From contig JARGXX010000043.1 of NCBI GenBank assembly GCA_030374765.1, positions 1-64,000 on the forward strand: a DNA stretch of 64,000 nucleotides, written 5' to 3'. Of this stretch, positions 10,916-19,629 are shown one piece after another. Each line of letters opens with the position of its first letter. The first letter of the stretch is position 1. A program made the translations under genes and the position numbers. This DNA is from Agarophyton chilense. Taxonomy: Eukaryota > Rhodophyta > Florideophyceae > Gracilariales > Gracilariaceae. The notes beneath the pieces are model-generated. The model made no database searches. It was not told where the DNA came from and was given only the letters and a program-made list of their open reading frames with translations.

Positions 10916-11854
10916 TTATGATGGGGTGACGGCAAAGTCGGAAGCCTTCCGAAGATTTCGGGGGCGTGGGGTAGGTGCTGCAGACTGGTTTTCGCCGTCC
11001 ATACGACGTTTGCGATTGAGAGGTGTGGAAGGCTGTGATGAGGCTTTAGGCGTTGATGGTGCTGCGTGGGTAGTGGGCTGGGCCGGAGATCGTACGGGCA
11101 CAGACGGGTCCTTGTTGCGTTTGAACAGTGCAGCGACGGATGGTTGTACTGGGCGGAGGCTTTGCCACGAATTTGATGTTCCAGCGCATGAAGACTGACG
11201 TGGTAAGGGGAGCGAGAGTGGTAAAGCGGCAACGGCAGTAAGCTGTGGCGCGTGAAGAAAGATACGTTCGTCGCTTACAATACGGTCATCGACAGCGGTG
11301 AGTTGTTGTGCATACACTTCATCTATTGACTTGCCATGGGCATCGATATCATCTTCAGTAGCCTGAAAGAACGATAACCGAGTGAGGATAGCGGGGGGTA
11401 GGAGAGTTACAACTGCGCGTGGGTGCCGCATGTTGCGATTGAAAAGGTCCTCGGGGGAGCGTGCGTTGAGTATGAACTCCGGAATGTGACGGACTTGGGC
11501 GTTGGCGGCGGAGAGTAACTGTGTGATGGGAAGCTGGGTATCTGATCGGCGCGGTAGGCGACGGAGCGATGTAAAGAACACAGGCGGAGGTGTATAGATT
11601 CGGGGACCGGGGCTCGGCGGAGTTGTGGATGGTGTGCGCCAAATTAGCGATACGGGTGGGAAGGGCGAGGCTTTGAACGAGGAGGTTGATACAATCCGCC
11701 GGGGGGGACTGCGCTTGCTGTGGTTGCTTGGGCTGTTGGTGGTTGTGTTGCGAGTGAGTCTGTATGTGAGAGGGGGCGGGAGAGGGGGTAGAACAGCACA
11801 CGTAAACGCTAATTCAGTGTCCCGAGAATACCGGGAAAATGGAAAGCAGCGCAT
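10916..11854 (-). pseudogene. RBR: Probable N-terminal part of the retinoblastoma-related gene
   Basis: A 312-codon open frame directly upstream of pocket A. Its last third is the Thr/Ser/Pro- and basic-rich linker expected before pocket A, and the DERIFL motif near residue 204 resembles the conserved DxRxFL of RB-family N-terminal regions. The first about 90 residues are Pro/Ser-rich and low complexity. They may be out of frame, since another frame there reads as amphipathic helix. The assignment rests mostly on position and the DERIFL motif. Confidence 0.5.
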
Positions 11855-11961
11855 AAATCACACAACCAGCTGAAGTAGCCATATAGTGCACGTGATGAAG
11901 CAAATATGAGTTTGTCTGGCGTTAGTGGAGCCAACATGGATGGGAGAACTTTTTGACCGAA

Positions 11962-12145
11962 GGCTACTTTCTTGCATCGTGAGCGCTTGAATGGAAATGA
12001 GGCGGCTGCTCCCACAGGTAGACAGCGTTGGGCATGAGCACAGGATTTGTCAAGTCGAATTTGAATGTCGGCTCCGAAACAAATTCGGACCACAGCTATT
12101 GCTTTTTTGTAGCTCTTGAGACCGCTACCATCAAAGCTCGGCCGG
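11962..12145 (-). repeat. Inverted copy of an internal Z segment, left side
   Basis: The reverse complement of this stretch matches 15,691-15,872 (and the Z1 equivalent near 3,058-3,242): shared GGCCGAGCTTTGATGGTA, AAGCAATAGCTGTGGTCC and GCTCACGATGCAAGA. It abuts the left end of Z3 (12,147). The Z3 copy is therefore enclosed by outer inverted repeats about 3.5 kb apart. The minus frame here is open for 114 codons but is not recognised. Confidence 0.75.
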
Positions 12146-12208
12146 AGTTTCACATCTGATCACTCGTGTGTTCAAAGCTGCAAAAGATACTTTTCGAGCA
12201 ACGTTATA

Positions 12209-12649
12209 CTAGTATGTATCGTTTTTGAATGGCAACGATACACGTGAGGGCTTTCCAACATGTACCTCTACCCCACTACAGGAGACAAGCCAGTGACCAC
12301 CACAATCACTTACTGTCCAACTGTGTTGATATCTCGAATCACTTTGTTTCCTTCGACGACACCAACTGCGGCAACTGCACCCAGAGCAACGCCGAGCGCA
12401 TTTCGTTCTGCTTGTTCGTGCCATCTGCACCAGCTTCTGATTTGCATACGCATGTGCGTCTCTTGGAACCCAACGAATGCTGTCGTATGACAGACACCAG
12501 CGTCTTGCCATGCGGTCGACATCCATGCTGCCATGCGCTTCCCTCTGTTTTGGAACGAATATCAACGGCTGTTCAGTCCGTGATTTTGTTGGAGAGCACA
12601 GCTCCTGAAGTTCTTTCTGTTCTGATTTATTGACACAAAACTGGTCCAA
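12209..12649. other. Z leader with overlapping open frames, no recognised product
   Basis: Both strands are open: 146 codons on minus (12,209-12,649) and 134 on plus (12,229-12,633). A third frame (minus, 12,310-12,534) contains the hydrophobic, Gly/Ala/Val-rich stretch ALGVALGAVAAVGVV, which looks like a membrane segment. The leader is conserved in three places in the window. No family is recognised and the correct frame cannot be chosen. Confidence 0.35.
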
Positions 12650-12997
12650 GATGATTCACACCGCGTTCAAATTTTGGTTTTCACAGAGGATGGAAACCAG
12701 TGTGCTCTTTGGCTGCGATGAGAGATGATGCTCCGTGACGAAAAACTTCGAGTACTTTCGGATACTAGATTGAAGTGAAACAGATCACACTTTTCAGTAC
12801 TTGGACGCTGGTGTCGCCGGCGAACACCGAGCTACCTTGCGTCTTTGCCATCAACGTTGGTCGAGAAATATCGCCCTCTGTGTGTTGAAGCGTTTCTCTC
12901 ACCGTTCGTTCTGTGTACTTTACATGCGTTTCACTCCTTGCGTCTTCCCTCGAAATAAGCAAGGCATCTCACACAACAAATAACCCAATCATTTAAT

Positions 12998-14209
12998 ATG
13001 GACAATGAACTTGTTGCACACCAGTTTTCGGGGTTTCTCAAGAGAAGGCGATTGCACTACACAAATCGCAGCAACCAAAACAGAAGAAGCTTAGATGAGT
13101 TCCCCCGCGCTCTCCGACTACCGCCGCTTGGAAACCCTCAAGCAGGGAGTCTTCCAAGCTTTCAATCTCTATTCGGCCGCTCGGAAGATTCAAGACTTCC
13201 ATCCGGCCATCGATTTATTTCTCAACGACTACCGCCGCTTGGATTATCTCAACTGGGAAGTTTTCCGGGTTTGGAATCTTCATTTGGCCGCCCAGACGAT
13301 TCCAGACTTCCATCTCGCCATCAATTTAGATCTCTTCGACTACCGCCGCTTGGAAACCCGCAACCACAAAGTCTTCCGAGTTTCCAATCTCTATTCGGCC
13401 GCCCGGAAGATTCAAGACTTGGATTCGGTCATCAACCCACTTCTTGCGATGTCCGTCGGAGTGGAAGTGGAACCGCTCGTCCCGTGTCTCTCGAATGGTT
13501 TCAGAAAGCAAGGGGCACTCACCCCATTCTTGCACTCCAGTCCTACGGAAATGAACACTACACGGAAATCCCACACCAACACCGCCATGGGGAAACAGCG
13601 TGGCGAAGAAACAGTGTTCTGGAACTACCTCAGGAGCGCAAGAGTCGGGATGGAGGCGCCCCAGAGATTGCACAGAGATTTTGTTCAGATAGCATTCGCC
13701 AATCTCCAGTTCATGTGCCTTATCCTGCCCCGGAAGCGTCGTGTCTCGTTCAAGAAGTTTCCAACCGGTCTCCTGAGCACAACCTCCGTGAAGATTCGTT
13801 GTTGCCGATACGTACAGCTCCTGCTGGTTGCTCATCATTTCCAACCCATCAACCAGGACTCGAAAAACTTGGCATCACAGGCTCCCGTACCAAACGTCCG
13901 AAGATTTTCCAGTGTGAGTGGTGTACGAAGTCGTTTGGTCGCAAGCATGATAAGGTGCGACACATCCAAGCCATTCATCGAAAAGTGAGTTACTTCAGCT
14001 TTCACTGCGGATCTCAATCACGTCGGTCTTTTCTAACATTTCTCTTTGCAATTGCTTTTGAAACCATCTTCTTTGACATATCCATATTGGATCGGGTAAC
14101 TCAGGTGCGTCCCTTTGTCTGCCCCGTATGCTCGCATCAATTTCACCGGAAACCGAACCTAGAAAGGCATTTGAGTACTGTTCACTGCGTTGAGGCGGGG
14201 TTCAATTGA
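12998..14209 (+). CDS. C2H2 zinc-finger protein with three 37-residue repeats
   Basis: Open frame of 403 codons beginning MDNELVAH. Residues 40-76, 77-113 and 114-150 are three Pro/Ser-rich repeats starting RLPPLG and containing SSFGRP(D/E)DSRL-type text. Finger 1 has C306, C309, H322, H327. A likely intron (13,985-14,104, GTGAGT...CTCAG, branch-like TTCTAAC inside) separates it from finger 2 (PFVCPVC...ERHLSTVH). Splicing keeps the frame and gives a normal inter-finger spacing. A third finger follows, but its first cysteine codon is TGA (14,207-14,209). The rest, EICGIRF...THMKTAH, continues to TAA at 14,273-14,275. Likely nuclear and nucleic-acid binding by family. The target is unknown. 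Confidence 0.6.
   Translation: MDNELVAHQFSGFLKRRRLHYTNRSNQNRRSLDEFPRALRLPPLGNPQAGSLPSFQSLFGRSEDSRLPSGHRFISQRLPPLGLSQLGSFPGLESSFGRPDDSRLPSRHQFRSLRLPPLGNPQPQSLPSFQSLFGRPEDSRLGFGHQPTSCDVRRSGSGTARPVSLEWFQKARGTHPILALQSYGNEHYTEIPHQHRHGETAWRRNSVLELPQERKSRDGGAPEIAQRFCSDSIRQSPVHVPYPAPEASCLVQEVSNRSPEHNLREDSLLPIRTAPAGCSSFPTHQPGLEKLGITGSRTKRPKIFQCEWCTKSFGRKHDKVRHIQAIHRKVSYFSFHCGSQSRRSFLTFLFAIAFETIFFDISILDRVTQVRPFVCPVCSHQFHRKPNLERHLSTVHCVEAGFN
13056..13788 (+). repeat. Left arm of the inner Z inverted repeat
   Basis: Aligns with the reverse complement of 14,461-15,075, from AAATCGCAGCAAC at the outer edge to CCTGAGCA-AACCT at the inner edge. The arms are diverged, with indels in the 111-bp repeats. They enclose about 670 bases holding the finger-encoding exons. 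Confidence 0.75.
13095..13988 (+). other. Second long open frame overlapping the zinc-finger ORF
   Basis: 297 codons in another frame over the same DNA. The 111-bp DNA repeats also give 37-residue repeats here (DYRRLETLKQGVFQAFN type), with a helix-like composition that looks at least as protein-like as the Pro/Ser text of the zinc-finger frame. It is open in Z4 as well and in part in Z1. It may be the ancestral reading of the repeats or a by-product of a 111-bp period. No family is recognised. Confidence 0.3.
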
Positions 14210-14446
14210 GAGATTTGCGGCATCCGGTTTTCGCAAAGAGCGATGGTCGAAACCCACATGAAAACTGCTCATTAAACTTTTGAGCGTTTGCCATGTAGGC
14301 TGTACAAGATCTACTTTACGGAGATGGAGGATAATTTGAGCCATGTATGCGCAGAGCACCCCAATCGTCACAGTTTACCAACGGGTGTGAGGAAAGTATA
14401 GCTTGCGACTCTAGCCGTAATGGAGTAAGTTATCTACAAGCTTCTA

Positions 14447-15250
14447 TCAGTGTTCTATCGCCTGAAGGTTATGCTCAGGAGAACTGCTTGGAATCTTCTT
14501 GCGTGGAATACAACGCTTGCGGGGCAGAACAAGGCACGGGAACTGCATATTGGTGAATGTTTTCTGAAGAAACCCCCTGTGAAATCTCTGGCGCTCCTTC
14601 TTCCAGACTATTATGTTCCTGAAGTACTTCCAGAACGTTGCCTCTTCGCCACACTTTTTCCTCATGGTGGCTGTTGTGTGGCATTTCCGTGGGACTGGAA
14701 TGAAGTCTTGGTTGGGGTAAGCGCAACTTGCTTCCTGAGACAAATTGAGAGACACCGGACGAAAGGTCCCACTTCTACTCCGTTGGACATCACAAGAACT
14801 GGATTTATGGCCAAATCCAAGTCTTGAATCTTCCGGGCGGCCAAATGAAGATTCCAAACTTGGGAGAGTTCTCGGTTGAGATGTTCTAAGCGGGTGTTCT
14901 CGGAGAGAGCTGGTTTGATACACGGATGGAAGTCTTGAATCTTCCGGGCGGCCGGAGATGGATTCTAAGCGTGGAAGACTGCCCGTCTGAGGGTTTCCAA
15001 GCGGCGGTAGTTTAGTTGGAGAGCGGGGGGGAAACCCATCTGGGAGTCTTCTGTTTTCGTTGCTGCGATTTGGGTCGTGCAGCCCACATGCCGAAAGGCC
15101 TTGTGAGTAATTAGTATACCTATCTTGATACCGCTGGCAATCGTAAACTGAGAGAAATTCTCTAGTACGCGAAATAACAAGACACGCATTATAAGCTGTC
15201 TTCTTTTCCACACTTTTCTCGCGTTCTATCAGGACGCAAGACCGGATCAT
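14447..15250 (-). CDS. Fingerless paralogue of the Z zinc-finger ORF
   Basis: 267-codon frame convergent with the zinc-finger ORF. A distinct N-terminus (MIRSCVLIERE...) is followed by NRSNENRRLPDGFPP and the LPPLGNPQ / SGRPEDSRLP repeats (about two units), then GEEATFWKYFRNI and KRCIPRKK, matching the middle of the plus-strand protein. It stops just before the region where the fingers would begin. It could be a remnant of an inverted duplication or a short second product. Function unknown. Confidence 0.4.
   Translation of the reverse strand: MIRSCVLIEREKSVEKKTAYNACLVISRTREFLSVYDCQRYQDRYTNYSQGLSACGLHDPNRSNENRRLPDGFPPRSPTKLPPLGNPQTGSLPRLESISGRPEDSRLPSVYQTSSLREHPLRTSQPRTLPSLESSFGRPEDSRLGFGHKSSSCDVQRSRSGTFRPVSLNLSQEASCAYPNQDFIPVPRKCHTTATMRKKCGEEATFWKYFRNIIVWKKERQRFHRGFLQKTFTNMQFPCLVLPRKRCIPRKKIPSSSPEHNLQAIEH
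14461..15075 (-). repeat. Right arm of the inner Z inverted repeat
   Basis: Partner of 13,056-13,788. The same arrangement is found in Z1 (about 300-1,030 with 1,574-2,190) and in Z4. Confidence 0.75.
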
Positions 15251-15690
15251 GTCCTCAAAAGACGGAGAAAGAAACCTCGGTCACGAAATCACAGGAAAGG
15301 GTGATGTAGTCCACACCACACGATAACAAAGAAGAAGCGAGCTGTCCTAAACATAGTAGCGTTGCTATATTTTTGTTACGTTGTGAATGGCAATTATTTC
15401 TTGGAAAGATTTTGCTCCGAGTGGCGGACGCATGTTGAGTGGTTCGAAACTCTGTCAGAATGGCGGGAGTCCACGCCGGCAACAGAATTGTTCACCTTAC
15501 CCACCCCACTTGAAGGTGAACGATTGAAGCGGCAACCCCTGCATCTGCAGGCCGTTGTTGTTCGAATATTTTCTCTCTCAGGACACGGAATGACGCGCCC
15601 AGAGGGCACCAGAAATCCTTCAAATAAAAGGCCCATGTACCTCGCGCCCAGCTTGCAGTGGCATCATCTTCATCTAGCACGTGAATACCC

Positions 15691-15872
15691 CGGCCGAGCT
15701 TTGATGGTAACGGTCTCAAGAGCGACAAAAAAGCAATAGCTGTGGTCCAAATTCGTTTCGGAGCCGACATTCACATTCGACTTGACAAATCCTGTGCTCA
15801 TGCCCAACGCTGTCTTCCTGTTGGAGCAGCCGCCGCATTCCTGTGCAAGCGCTCACGATGCAAGATAGTAGC
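15691..15872 (+). repeat. Outer inverted repeat of Z3, right side
   Basis: Pairs with the reverse complement of 11,962-12,145. A direct copy is in Z1 near 3,058-3,242 and in Z4 at 50,040-50,221. Confidence 0.75.
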
Positions 15873-16151
15873 CTAGCATCGCATTATCTGCCAACCACTA
15901 CAATGTATTAGCATTTCATCCAACCGTTTAGAACCAGCACCCAGCCCACTGGTGCTCACCCCGACGCAGTAACGCTACTGAAGCTATTCTCTTCTCTCCA
16001 CTGCACTACAGAGTGCCCCGATCTGGTACGTTTTGAAGAATTGAGTTGAGTACCTGTACAATTTTAAACAATATCGCAATGCCCATGTCTATCTATGCCA
16101 CAGGCACCAGCGATACGCTGTACCGCTGTGAAACACGTACAACATCCATCA

Positions 16152-16184
16152 GTGACGTACAGATTGACATAACCAGTACGTCAC
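16152..16184 (+). promoter_or_regulatory. Paired CRE-like motifs upstream of the LTR TATA box
   Basis: GTGACGTAC (16,152-16,160) and its exact reverse complement GTACGTCAC (16,176-16,184), 15 bases apart. TGACGT is the core recognised by bZIP/CREB-type factors. The TATATAAAT box lies 32 bases further on, a normal enhancer-promoter spacing for an LTR. Confidence 0.55.
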
Positions 16185-16215
16185 CTTAAGTGTCCGGAAG
16201 GTCGCATAGTATCCC

Positions 16216-16224
16216 TATATAAAT
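16216..16224 (+). promoter_or_regulatory. LTR TATA box
   Basis: TATATAAAT, followed 16 bases later by a perfect 8-bp hairpin (16,241-16,248 with 16,253-16,260, loop TCCG) that would fall at or just after the transcription start of an LTR. Confidence 0.6.
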
Positions 16225-16572
16225 CCGGCACGTTATCCTCGGAGCTCTTCCGAGAGCTCCAGGCAGACCCTTTGTGCCGACTATTTCTTGTGTTGAGATC
16301 GCTCCCCACACTGCACACGTATGAACTTCAACAACATGTCCGAAGCTCAACTTACAACCGCATCCTTGCACACAGGCCTTGTATCATTGTGTGATGCATG
16401 AAGACCAAACCAAGTTCTATCAGAGTGCAGTGAAAGAAACAGAAGACTTTTGAATACACCATGTCAATGATGATCGCGTAGAAACAGTCGGCCTTGGGTT
16501 GGGAAACAAAAGAGCACGGCGTTGAGCGTGCAAGAATGAAGCGACGAAACAAGAATCCGTGCTGGGCAAGTG

Positions 16573-18059
16573 CTACCGCGGGAGCCTCTCGGCATTTCAG
16601 AGCTTAAGATGTCTTATTACACTGCATTTTGGTTGTTAGTCTTAATCTCGGGTCTATATTCAACCATTTATTGAAGCTTTCTTACAAGTACCTTTCAACA
16701 ACGAACAACTCTTCTACTCTTAAAATTTCTGTTGCCACGAAAACTTAGTGCAAAATAAATATCTACTTATGATAAGCTGCTACGCAACCATAGCAGCTAA
16801 TGCAGTTTGCAATTCATATTAGTACAGAGATTCTGGGCACAATTCAGACTTTTTTGGGGCACAAGCTTCAGTATACAATCTGGCCCTTCATGCTGCGCGT
16901 GGGTGCTGCTGGAGCTTACGGTGTCGCCACCGTGTGGAGAAAGGAACTTGTGCGCACTTGATGCAGAAGACGAAAGCCACAGTTTGAATAATAAGTCAAT
17001 ACTCAAACGGCGGCATTGGTGGTATTTTCATTCCCCAGAACTCTCACATCTGTATCAAGGGTCCCATCCGTATTGCACTCGGTTCACGTTTTGGAACGTA
17101 GAGCCGTCCCGAGCAGTCTACTCCCAGTGAATCAGTCACGTTCTTTAACGCTGTGCAGACATTGTGCATCCTTCCAGCCAATCACTCAAAAAAAGTATGA
17201 AGTTTCTTGTATGGAAGAGTGCCTATTCCAAGAACATTGCTTTCTAGCGATAAGAGAATCGGCAGTGTGCACGTACTGATTGTATTAAAAGCGGTGTGAC
17301 GATGAATCGAAGATCTGAATGAACTGGTCTGTCCGATCAATTTCAAAGACAACGTAAACAGGACCGGTCGCGAAGAGTGATCAAGGAACATGAAAAAAAT
17401 ATCGTTGCATGTGTAACAAATAGAGCCCTTGACGTCGAGCACGGTTTTCGCCCAGCTCCTGTCAGTCCTGTGTGCCATCAGACTGGACGGTGATCCGAAT
17501 CCAAGCTGTCCGCTGTCGGCAGCGATGCTGTGTCGGAGCAACTGCGAAATATGCTGCAACGAACTGCAGTTTGTGCGAACCAAAGCACTCTTTAAGCAGC
17601 CACCGAGTCTGCTGCTCTCATTTCTACGAGGTTGAGATAACTGGGCCTTTTCCCGCCACAATGACGGAATTCTGTCTACTGGCTTTTAGCGATTTGAAAA
17701 TGGGGGGGAGGAAAACAATTTCGTAGATGAAAAATGCGCCACACAGCTGTAACAAAATCTTGCGCACAATCGCAGGCCTTTCCTAGCGACATAAGTAGGA
17801 GATATTCTTGAGTTAGGCGCAAACGGCACTCATAAAGCGCTTCAGACTGACGGCTCATAGACCTCACGCAAAGCATGCCACAGTAACTATGAAAATTACG
17901 GTTTGCAAATGTTATGGAACCTTCATCGCTACGGTTAGGCTGGCGCCTTGCTGTAAATATATCCATATAGAAATAGCAGGGATTTACTAATGTGCCAGCC
18001 TAATGCGTTGTTGGAAATTGTATGTGACCAATCAGGTACACCTACATATACTTCCTGAC
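16573..18059. other. Region without recognised gene
   Basis: Between the right end of Z3 and the copia family I element. The longest frame is 159 codons on minus (17,182-17,661, Ser-rich). A plus frame of 107 codons is at 16,807-17,130. Neither shows a domain I recognise. The sequence is duplicated at 50,922-52,408 with scattered substitutions. Confidence 0.45.
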
Positions 18060-18211
18060 TGTGACGGACAAGGGTGGTCGTTCTCTTTACTCTCGGGTGC
18101 GACGCCGGTCGAGACTATGTCTAGTGCAGTGTTGCACGTGTGTGTCGTGTGTGTGCAGTCTAGCTGCGCTGAAAAACTGCCATCAGCGTGGGTTGTTTGT
18201 GCAGTCTAGCA
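18060..18211 (-). repeat. Family I 3' LTR (left)
   Basis: 152 bp from TGTGACGGAC to GTCTAGCA on the plus strand (TG...CA in element direction). Compared with the right LTR it has about 46 extra bases that duplicate a GTGCAGTCTAGC motif. The rest differs at only a few positions, mainly C/T and A/G. Confidence 0.8.
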
Positions 18212-18960
18212 TTTCCCTGCACGATGATGGTAGTTTGGGGGTGGCGGCACGATGTTGAGGGCGTTTCGAAGTCGAGTGAACGTCTGTTTCTTGAGCGCTT
18301 TCGTCAGAATGTCTGCGAGCATGGATATGGTGGGGGTGTGCTGGATAAGGATGCGCTTGCTTTTGATGAGGTCATGGAGGTAATGTCTGCGGAGGTGGCA
18401 ATACTTCCGGTGCTTGGTGGGGGCCGTTTGGTATGCTACCAAGATTGGGGCATTATTGTCCATGTGTAGTAGAGTCGCGGACTTCTGGGAGTAGCCGATG
18501 TAACACAGCAGTCGGCGCAGCCACATTGTTTGCTGAGAGGCCGCTGACGCCGCATGATACTCTGCTTCGCATATCGATAGAGCGATCCTCTTCTGCTTTG
18601 TCGATTGCCACATTACTGGGCTTTTTGTTAAGAGGTGTACTATTTCAGAGTATGACTTTCGATCTGACGCATTTGCGAAACCGCGTCTGCGTATGATACT
18701 AGAGTGGAAGGGTCGGCCTGCTTGTAGAGAATTACGTGGCTTATTGTGCCTTTGAGGTATTTCAGGGAGTAGCGGAGTTGTTCTCAATTCTTTTGTGTTG
18801 GAGCTTTCATGTTCGAAGCCAGGCGGCTTATAATGTGGGTTATGTCCTGTCTTGTGGAATCAGCTACATAGCGAAGCTCTCCAATTCTTTGGCGGTATGC
18901 GAATTCTTTCTCCGGTGGCAGTGGTGCAGATTGGTCGGGTGGCTTTTTGGGGTTTGGTTC
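18206..18960 (-). pseudogene. Family I RNase H
   Basis: 18,206-18,787 is open and holds the copia RNase H signature: WQSTKQKRIALSICEAEY (catalytic Glu in AEY), WLRRLL, MDNNAPI and MLADILTKAL near the end. The upstream part of the connection region (18,790-18,960) has stops at its start and at the KN* position just before EQLRYSLKYL. It should act on RNA:DNA hybrids during reverse transcription, but the polyprotein is interrupted. Confidence 0.85.
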
Positions 18961-18963
18961 GAT

Positions 18964-19629
18964 TTATGGGGTTGGCTTGGGACTACAGTGGAGAAGGTTG
19001 TGTTTTTCGAGAATTGCACGGATGGTATGAGGTTGGGAGATGTGGATGGCACAGTTCGGGAATCTTTCAATGCGCCAATTGAGAAAGAGTTTTGGTGGGC
19101 CTAGTCGTCGTATCTTGTATCTGGACCGGAGAGTGTCGTAGAGATCATCTATCATGGACTTTATTGGAGCAGCCGCTAAGAAGTCATCGATGGTCACGCT
19201 TATTATGATGGAGCCGTCCGATGTGAGGCGGAGGAAGAGGCAGGGATCGCTGTTAGTTTGAATGTAGCCTTTGCTTTTCAGGAATGATGCTAATGCCTCG
19301 AAGTATATGTGGGAGGCAGGAGGGATACCGCACAGGTTTCCTTTGAGTATCCCAGCTCGGCCCTTGTGTTTGTAGGAACCATCGAAGCGAGGGATTTGTC
19401 GCACGAATACAGGTGTGGAGTGTTCATATCGTTCGTGGAAGAATGCAGATGATATATCAAACTGTTCTAGTTTAAGATGGAAAGCGGCAGCTAGACACAT
19501 AATGGATCTGGTTGAGGGGCATTCAGCGGTGTAAGTTGTGACGCGGTCTGGATCAAAGTGTACATGTGGGAGCATGCAGTCGCCTTGCACGTTGCATCTT
19601 GCTTTGTGTCTTGTTGTAGAGCCATCATC
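18964..19629 (-). pseudogene. Family I reverse transcriptase
   Basis: The frame from 19,590 encodes copia RT: AAAFHLKLEQFDISSAFFH (first Asp), FVRQIPRFDG and a VTIDDFLAAAP box in place of YVDD, then YKIRRLGPPKLFLNWRIE. It is cut off from the integrase frame by an in-frame TAG at 19,630-19,632 and ends at a TAA after KPTP. Confidence 0.9.

Larger units (their letters stand above)
16127..16356 (+). mobile_element. Solo LTR, 230 bp, with 5-bp target duplication
   Basis: Starts TGTGAAACACG and ends CTTACA (TG...CA). It is flanked by ACCGC at 16,122-16,126 and 16,357-16,361. Z1 has the uninterrupted site with a single ACCGC at 3,490-3,494, which proves an insertion. A TATA-type box and symmetrical TGACGTAC motifs inside support the LTR call and the plus orientation. 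No internal element matching it is seen in the window. Confidence 0.9.
12147..16572 (+). repeat. Z-family dispersed repeat, copy Z3 (complete)
   Basis: Defined by alignment with Z1, Z4 and the left-end fragment at 4,760. In order it holds an 0.8-kb leader without a recognised gene, the zinc-finger ORF (plus), an inverted partner ORF (minus), and a tail carrying a solo LTR. No transposase is recognised and no terminal inverted repeats are seen at its exact ends, so the mechanism of spread is unknown. Confidence 0.75.

Noticed and set aside
13326..13844. 172-codon minus ORF within the zinc-finger region
   Set aside because: It overlaps the 111-bp repeats in antisense. No start context or motif, and the fingers fix the plus strand.
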